Shown here one piece after another: positions 58,255 through 64,000 of a stretch of 64,000 bases of DNA (its first letter is position 1; each line of letters opens with the position of its first letter). The DNA comes from Pseudomonadota bacterium (lineage in GTDB: Bacteria > Pseudomonadota > Alphaproteobacteria > Caulobacterales > Caulobacteraceae): contig JAKBBV010000008.1 of NCBI GenBank assembly GCA_021808285.1, forward strand, positions 1 to 64,000, read 5' to 3'. The translations under genes were made by a program, and so were the position numbers. The notes below the pieces were generated by a model. That model was not told the origin of the DNA, made no database searches, and saw only the letters and a list, made by a program, of their open reading frames with translations.

Positions 58255-58920
58255 CTATTTCTTGCTTGAGTCGCCGCCGCTGCTGGTCGCCATCTGGATC
58301 AGAGCGGCGATCCGGTCGGTGGAATCCGCGACCTGTTGCAACATCTGCAGCGGCGAGGCGCCGGGCCGGACCGCGGCTACAACCTGATTGGCGGCGTTCT
58401 GAGCCACCTGGATGGCGGTCCTTTGAGCGGCGACAGACTGCTTGGCAAGGCTGTCGGGATAGATGAACCCGTAGGTCGGATAGGTGGTCGATCCCAGATC
58501 GCGCGAGGGGTCGTACCAAACCTTCACCAAGCTCCAGTCGCCCGACTTGCTGACATCGATCACTGTGACGTTGTTCTCGACTTGGCCTCGCGAGCCGTCG
58601 ATCGGCGACCAATTCGCATGGGTGATCTGGATCACCCGGTCAGTTACGACTTGGCTGACCACGGCCACATGCCCCAACCGCATGCGCTCATTAGGCTTGA
58701 AGCACAGCACGGCGCCCAGTTTTGGGGTCGAGCCGGTCTGATAGCGGCCGACCGCCTGACGCCACCACGTGTAGGCGTCGCCGAATATCTGAATGCCCGA
58801 AACCAGGCGCGCGAACGGCACGCACTCCCAGTAAGGATCGGCCGACGCCTGGAGCGGTCCCAGGCACACCACAAGGGCGAGGGCCAGAGAACGAATCGCG
58901 GGCTTCACGCTCAAGCTCAT
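58255..58920 (-). CDS. CHAP-domain secreted amidohydrolase
   Basis: Signal peptide; ECVPFARLVSGIQIFGDAYTWWRQA, LGHVAVVSQV, ITHANW catalytic Cys/His/Asn motifs. Confidence 0.88.
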   Translation of the reverse strand: MSLSVKPAIRSLALALVVCLGPLQASADPYWECVPFARLVSGIQIFGDAYTWWRQAVGRYQTGSTPKLGAVLCFKPNERMRLGHVAVVSQVVTDRVIQITHANWSPIDGSRGQVENNVTVIDVSKSGDWSLVKVWYDPSRDLGSTTYPTYGFIYPDSLAKQSVAAQRTAIQVAQNAANQVVAAVRPGASPLQMLQQVADSTDRIAALIQMATSSGGDSSKK

Positions 58921-59189
58921 CAGATACGAGAGACTCCCCCGTTCAAGACCCGTCTGCCTAACCATCCGCGACCGGATTGAAAAGGCCATTGCCTCCAAAT
59001 CTCGGCCTTGGAGCTGGGCGTGAGCAAGACGTGATTTTTTTCAGGCGCCGGGGCTGCCCTTTGGGTCAGCCGTTCGAAGATCGGCGGCAAATACAGATGC
59101 CGGATCGTCGCGCGATCGCGCCCTCCTTCGTTTTAGGACAGGACGCACTACCCCGCACGGGTATTCCTTGTCATATACTCGCCGTCAAG

Positions 59190-59300
59190 TCCCTTTTTTA
59201 TATGTAATCCTCATACCTTTATAGATTTATATATACGGTATTTACGAACATTTATAGATCTTATATTATTATTTTCCGGCTTTTTACTAATTATATTGCA
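59190..59300. other. AT-rich intergenic island
   Basis: About 24 percent GC over roughly 110 nt by manual count, in an otherwise strongly GC-rich window. Confidence 0.85.
59218..59266. repeat. Direct repeat TTTATAGAT(T/C)TTATAT-like
   Basis: TTTATAGATTTATATAT at 59218 and TTTATAGATCTTATAT at 59251, spaced 33 nt start to start. Confidence 0.6.
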
Positions 59301-59383
59301 GATTGAACGCCATCCTCAAACCCGATGGACATCGCAATATTCGTGGCGTTCGACGAGCGTCAGGCAAGACCCCCCGACAAAGG

Positions 59384-59400
59384 TGCGACGTTATGTCGCA
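59384..59400. promoter_or_regulatory. 17-nt dyad, possible operator
   Basis: TGCGAC-GTTAT-GTCGCA perfect inverted repeat in the intergenic region upstream of CHAP gene / downstream of priA. Confidence 0.45.
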
Positions 59401-59547
59401 GACCTAGGGGCGGCCCTTGGTGAAACCAATCCAAAACGTGTCAGCGCTACTCACCTGTCGTCGAAACGAGTCGGGAATTAGGTGATCGGCTATGCAGACG
59501 GGATGGGCCGGCTTTCGAATAGGAGACACGTTCGCCGACGTTGAGCG

Positions 59548-61767
59548 TCAAAGAAAACTGTAGGGATCCACATCGAAGGTGACGCGGACTCTGGTCGGAG
59601 GTCGAACCCGCAGACGCCAGGCGGCCAAATATGCCGCGAGATCGACGGTCTTTTCTGCGCGGACGAGGAACCGCTTGCGTCGGATGCCTCGGATGAGGGC
59701 AAGCGGCGCTTCAGCGGGACCAAACACCTGGACGCCGTCGGCGTTGGGCGCTGCTGCGGCGAGCGCACGGGAATAGGCCTCCAGCCGCTCTGGGTCGGAC
59801 GAGGCGAGAATCACCGCCGCGAGGCGTCCGAAGGGCGGCAGACCTGCGGCCTCGCGCTCGGCCAGTTCCAAGTCCGTGAAGGCTTCGCGATCCTGGCTGG
59901 CGAGGCTGGTCATAACAGGATGGTCGGGCGCCCAGGTCTGAATCAGCGCTCGCCCCGGCTCAGCCCGCCGTCCCGCCCGACCTGCGACTTGAGTCAGGAG
60001 TTGGAACGTGCGTTCAGCCGCGCGCAGATCACCGCCGCGGAGCCCGACGTCCGCATCGACAACGCCCACGAGAGTCAGACCGGGAAAGTCATGTCCCTTC
60101 GCTGCCGCTTGGGTGGCGACAAGAATGTCGATCTCGCCCTGCGCCATTGCCCCGATCAGGGCCTGAGCGGAGGCGGTGTCTGGCGCCGTGTCCGAGGAGA
60201 AAACCGCGACCCGGGCTTGGGGAAACAGTTGTCGAACCTCCTCTTCGACACGCTCCACTCCCGGTCCCACAGAAACCAGGCTGTCGCGGGCGCCGCAGTG
60301 CGGACAGGCCTCGGGTTTGGGCATGGAAAAGCCCGTCAGATGACACACTAGGCGGTTTCGGTAACGATGTTCGACCAGCCAGGACTCGGTGTTCGGCGAC
60401 TTCAGCTTCTCGCCACAGGCTCTACAAAGAACAAGTGGGGCATAGCCCCGGCGATTGAGAAAGAGCAGGCTCTGGCGGCCGGCGGCCAAGGTGTCGGTAA
60501 GGGCGTGGGCCAAAGGCGGAGAAATCCAGCGCCCCGCGTCGGGCGGGGTCCGCCTCAGGTCCAAAAGCTCTACTTGAGGAAGCTTGGCGGAGCCGTGTCT
60601 ATCGCTCAATCTCAGCCATTGATATCGACCCTGTCGCGCGTTCCAGAGACTCTCCAGGGAAGGCGTCGCCGAGGCGAGAATGACCGGTGCGTCCTCAATC
60701 TTACCTCGCGCCACGGCGAAATCCCGGGCCTGATAGATGAAGCCGTTGTCCTGCTTGTAGGCCTCATCGTGCTCTTCATCGACGATGATGAGGGACAGGC
60801 GGGCGAAGGGCAGGAACAGGGCGGAGCGCGCGCCGATCACAATCCGCGCCTCCCCGGAGGCGACAGCATCCCATATCTTTCGTCTCTGCGGCCCAGGGAC
60901 TCCCGAGTGCCAAGCGGCTGGCGCGGCGCCAAACCGTTCGGCGATGCGGTCGAGCGCCGCCACGGTGAGAGCGATCTCCGGCAGGAGGATGAGAACCTGC
61001 GCCCGGGGGTCCGCGCTCAGGGCCTCCGCCGCCGCCTCGAGGTAGACCTCCGTCTTTCCCGACCCGGTCACGCCGTCCAGAAGAACGGTCGCAAAGGCGC
61101 CCGCGGTCACCAGCTTGGCTAGGACCGCCGCGGCGGCGGACTGACTCGCATTGAGCCTCGGCCCCTGCCGCTCCAGATCGGGAGGAGCGAAACCGTCAGG
61201 CGCCGCGCTGACCTCGACGAGGGCGCCCATGGCAATCAGCCCCGCCACCACGGACGAAGACACTCCCGCCGCTCGGGAGAGATCCACACGAGTTAGGGCG
61301 GTGGCCGCCGCCATCTCAAGCACCCTTCGTCGCGTCGGGCTGAGGTTCGAGGGGATCGCGGCGCCAGGCGCAAAACGGGGGCTGAGGCGTGGATGGCCAT
61401 GCCTCAGCCCTCTTAAGCACAAGGCGAGCGCCGCACCCGGCGCGTCAACGGCATATCGCGAAGCCCACTGAACAAAGCTCAGGGTCGCCGGCGAAAGCCA
61501 TCCGAGGCGTCCCTCGATCTCCTTAAGCGGCCGATTGGTTCCGGCTCCATCGCGCAGCGCCACCACGACGCCGAGGACGCTGCGAGGTCCCAGAGGCGCC
61601 TGAACAATGTCTCCAGGCCTGAGGACGAAGCCGCTCGGCTCCGCGTAATCATAGGGCTCAGAAAGCGGCAAGGGCAGCAGCACCTCGGCCACACGGGGAG
61701 GCCCCGCCGGCCCAGGGACCGCCTCGCCTGACCCTTCTCGTGCAATGGGCGGGGTATGGACGCTCAT
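59548..61767 (-). CDS. priA: Primosomal protein N' (PriA helicase)
   Basis: LLDGVTGSGKTEVYLEAA, IIVDEEHDEAYKQDNGFIYQARDFAVARGK, zinc-binding LCRACGEKLKSPN and CPHCG, QVAGRAGRRAEPGRALIQTWAPDHPV. Confidence 0.95.
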   Translation of the reverse strand: MSVHTPPIAREGSGEAVPGPAGPPRVAEVLLPLPLSEPYDYAEPSGFVLRPGDIVQAPLGPRSVLGVVVALRDGAGTNRPLKEIEGRLGWLSPATLSFVQWASRYAVDAPGAALALCLRGLRHGHPRLSPRFAPGAAIPSNLSPTRRRVLEMAAATALTRVDLSRAAGVSSSVVAGLIAMGALVEVSAAPDGFAPPDLERQGPRLNASQSAAAAVLAKLVTAGAFATVLLDGVTGSGKTEVYLEAAAEALSADPRAQVLILLPEIALTVAALDRIAERFGAAPAAWHSGVPGPQRRKIWDAVASGEARIVIGARSALFLPFARLSLIIVDEEHDEAYKQDNGFIYQARDFAVARGKIEDAPVILASATPSLESLWNARQGRYQWLRLSDRHGSAKLPQVELLDLRRTPPDAGRWISPPLAHALTDTLAAGRQSLLFLNRRGYAPLVLCRACGEKLKSPNTESWLVEHRYRNRLVCHLTGFSMPKPEACPHCGARDSLVSVGPGVERVEEEVRQLFPQARVAVFSSDTAPDTASAQALIGAMAQGEIDILVATQAAAKGHDFPGLTLVGVVDADVGLRGGDLRAAERTFQLLTQVAGRAGRRAEPGRALIQTWAPDHPVMTSLASQDREAFTDLELAEREAAGLPPFGRLAAVILASSDPERLEAYSRALAAAAPNADGVQVFGPAEAPLALIRGIRRKRFLVRAEKTVDLAAYLAAWRLRVRPPTRVRVTFDVDPYSFL

Positions 61768-61858
61768 CCTTCGCCTTCCTTCGGCCGAGCGTCATAAACC
61801 GACAAGTGGCGCCATGCCTTTACGGAAGCGTTTTGAGCCGCCAAGGCGCACAGAAGCG

Positions 61859-62284
61859 TCACGCCCGTGCGGATGAGCAGGCCCAAATCCGTCCCCTCAC
61901 GCTGAACCGAGGCGCCGCCCCGTCGAACGCCAACACCGCAGTAACCAGGCCGATCACCGACTCCCAGACGACACGATACCCACACTGTGCAGCCTGAGAC
62001 TCCTTGTTGCGCAACCGCGTGAAGTCCGAGAGCACAACCGCATCTGCAAGGGCCAGCGTCGCCACGTCGACCGACTGTGAAACGAGCGCCTTCGGCAGGC
62101 CGGGATCCAGGCGCCAGATAAGGGCCTGTGCGCCTAGAAGTCCCGTCCCAGCCACCGCGGCCAGGGCCCAGGCCGCCCGTCCAGAAGTTTGGTCCATCCC
62201 TCCGGCGACCCTTCGCGCGAAAAGGATCGGCCCCAGGAAATGCGACAGCGGGCCGCCGCGGCGAGATGATCGATTCACCTTCAT
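61859..62284 (-). CDS. Hypothetical membrane protein
   Basis: MKVNRSS start, hydrophobic AAWALAAVAGTGLLGAQALIW and VVWESVIGLVTAVLAF; no recognised family. Confidence 0.4.
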   Translation of the reverse strand: MKVNRSSRRGGPLSHFLGPILFARRVAGGMDQTSGRAAWALAAVAGTGLLGAQALIWRLDPGLPKALVSQSVDVATLALADAVVLSDFTRLRNKESQAAQCGYRVVWESVIGLVTAVLAFDGAAPRFSVRGRIWACSSARA

Positions 62285-62481
62285 TGAGCACGGCCTGAGC
62301 CTTGATCGTTCCGGGATCGAGGCCGGACGAAATAGTCTCAATGACGAGATAGCGGAGAAAGCTGCGAAGTGCATTCGTCGCCGAGGTGCGCCGCGCCAGC
62401 CTAACGGCCGCCTTGACCCCGACAGCCTGGCGCCGTTGATGAACCGTCGACAGCCCGTAACGGAGGAGGCGCGAAGACGCC

Positions 62482-63243
62482 ATGGAGCTATTCGATCTCA
62501 GCGGCAAGGTCGCCATCATCACCGGCTCGTCCCGGGGTATCGGCAAAGCCATGGCCGAACGCATGGCTGAACATGGGGCCAGGGTCGTGATCTCCTCGCG
62601 CAAGGCCGGTCCCTGCGAGGAGGTCGCAGCGGCGATCAACGCCGCCCATCCCGGCGCCGCGATCGCTGTCCCCGCGAATATTTCCTCAAAGGAAGACCTT
62701 CAGCGTCTGGTTGACGAAGGTCGCAAGGCGCTCGGACCCATCGATGTTCTGGTCTGCAACGCCGCCTCCAACCCCTATTACGGGCCGATGTCGGGTATCG
62801 GCGACGACGCTTTCCGCAAGATCCTCGACAACAACATCATCTCCAACCACTGGCTGATTCAGATGGTCGCGCCCGAGATGATCGAACGGCGCGATGGGGC
62901 GATCATCATCGTCTCGTCCATCGGCGGTCTTCGCGGCAATGCCGTCATTGGGGCCTATAACATCTCCAAGGCCGCGGATTTCCAACTGGCCCGAAATCTC
63001 GCCCACGAACTGTCGCCGCACAATATCCGGGTCAACTGTATCGCCCCGGGATTGGTCAAGACCGATTTCGCCAGGGCCCTCTGGGACACCCCCGAGGCCG
63101 AGAGGCGCTCAAGTTCAGCGACGCCGCTCCGCCGCCTGGGTGAGCCTGACGACATAGCCGGGGCGGCGGTGTTCCTGGCCTCGAAGGCCGGGTCCTGGAT
63201 GACCGGTCAGGCCATTGTCGTGGACGGCGGCTCGACCATCTGA
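62482..63243 (+). CDS. SDR family oxidoreductase
   Basis: GKVAIITGSSRGIGKAMAERMAEHG, VCNAASNP, IGAYNISKAADFQLARNLAHELSPHNIRVNCIAPG. Confidence 0.94.
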   Translation: MELFDLSGKVAIITGSSRGIGKAMAERMAEHGARVVISSRKAGPCEEVAAAINAAHPGAAIAVPANISSKEDLQRLVDEGRKALGPIDVLVCNAASNPYYGPMSGIGDDAFRKILDNNIISNHWLIQMVAPEMIERRDGAIIIVSSIGGLRGNAVIGAYNISKAADFQLARNLAHELSPHNIRVNCIAPGLVKTDFARALWDTPEAERRSSSATPLRRLGEPDDIAGAAVFLASKAGSWMTGQAIVVDGGSTI

Positions 63244-63383
63244 TCGCCAGAGCACGACCCGCTGAGACGGAATCGCCGAAACGCTGGGCCATGTGTTAGC
63301 CATAAGACCCTGAATGCGTTACGAGTTGGCTTGGCGGCTCCATCTCAACCCCATGCGCGTTGCGGCCCGAGGGGGCAGCGCGT

Positions 63384-64000
63384 TCAGCCCCGCTTAGCGG
63401 CCCTTGGCCTGCGGGCCGGGCGCAATGTGGGGATCAGGCCCCGGACCTCATAGCCGATCGCCGGCGCGGTTTTGCGCGTCGGTGCGCCCTTCTCGAAGGC
63501 AACGATGCTATCATAGAAGCAGATCGAGAGAGTCTGGCGCGTAAAGTCATCAGCCTCGACCTGTCCGCGCGCATGATCGGCGTTGAGGCGGTCCACGAGC
63601 GCCTTGGCGTGGGCGATAAAGCTTTCGGGCGCACCCAATCCGCCGCCGAACTCCGGCCAATAGGCGGTGTGCAGATCTTCGACCAGATAGACGCCGTTCT
63701 TGGATAGGCGCGGATAGAGGATGTCGAAACTTGCGCGAATGTCGCTCATGCGGTGGCTGCCGTCGTCCAAAACGATATCTGGAGCCCCGAATTCGTCCAG
63801 CACGCGGGCAAGAAAGTCCAGATCGGCCTGGTCGCCGATTCGGACGTGCACGCCTTCTTCTTCATGGACCTGGCAGCGCGGATCGATGTCCAGACCGACG
63901 ATGCGGGCGCAGGGGCCGAAGAAGCGTCGCCACATCTGTAACGACCCGCCGCGCGCCACGCCGATCTCAAAGAACGTCAGGGTTCGACCGCGCCAGGGCC
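63384..64000 (-). CDS. Class I SAM-dependent methyltransferase (truncated by window edge)
   Basis: FEIGVARGGSLQMWRRFFGPCARIVGLDIDP, DIVLDDGSHRMSDIRASFDILYPRL, VEDLHTAYW; frame open to the window end. Confidence 0.82.
   Translation of the reverse strand, partial: PWRGRTLTFFEIGVARGGSLQMWRRFFGPCARIVGLDIDPRCQVHEEEGVHVRIGDQADLDFLARVLDEFGAPDIVLDDGSHRMSDIRASFDILYPRLSKNGVYLVEDLHTAYWPEFGGGLGAPESFIAHAKALVDRLNADHARGQVEADDFTRQTLSICFYDSIVAFEKGAPTRKTAPAIGYEVRGLIPTLRPARRPRAAKRG

Noticed and set aside
57344-58612. 422-aa ORF-track version of the alpha/beta hydrolase
   Set aside because: The extension overlaps the CHAP gene on the same strand and has no homology-like features; start at 58243 preferred.
59296-59481. 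61-aa ORF after the AT-rich island, considered as a transposase remnant
   Set aside because: No recognisable transposase or integrase motif and no flanking inverted repeats or target duplication seen.
61764-62639. 291-aa minus-strand ORF starting MIAAATSSQGPALREEITT
   Set aside because: Its N-terminus is the antisense of the SDR gene and the rest is a shifted frame of the neighbouring gap; not a credible protein.
1-64000. CRISPR arrays, tRNA/rRNA genes, prophage or intact IS elements
   Set aside because: No regularly spaced repeats, no tRNA-like or rRNA sequence and no intact transposase/integrase ORF recognised on reading; a covariance-model scan would be needed to exclude small RNAs.

Overview
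High-GC alphaproteobacterial chromosome segment, Caulobacterales-like by gene content, with dense protein-coding sequence and no rRNA, tRNA, CRISPR array or intact transposon that I could recognise. Left to right: leuB (partial), a membrane protein and an MFS transporter; a long minus-strand run with a KAS/ACP pair, VWA + MoxR ATPase, and a bacterial sphingolipid (ceramide) locus (GNAT-like ceramide synthase, a single-ORF LptF-LptG fusion, serine palmitoyltransferase, ACP, ceramide-reductase-like epimerase, fatty acyl-AMP ligase) with a divergent MsbA-like ABC exporter; M28 peptidase, Mpl ligase and SYLF protein; a valine/isobutyryl-CoA catabolic operon; purEK; two TonB receptors; COQ9/rpsU; the pnt transhydrogenase operon; sulfatase; kynureninase/OCD/RidA; an epimerase with a degenerate glycosyltransferase ORF; UbiB kinase, GapR-like DUF2312 and folE; phnCDE; ornithine decarboxylase + deoxyhypusine-synthase-like protein; acid phosphatase, CHAP protein, priA, SDR and a methyltransferase (partial). 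The most interesting items are the fused LptFG transporter half embedded between spt and the ceramide synthase (candidate dedicated sphingolipid exporter), an AT-rich repeat-bearing island next to priA, the ODC + DHS-like polyamine pair, and two genes (phnC, folE) that appear to use CTG starts. All assignments come from reading the translations; no searches were run.
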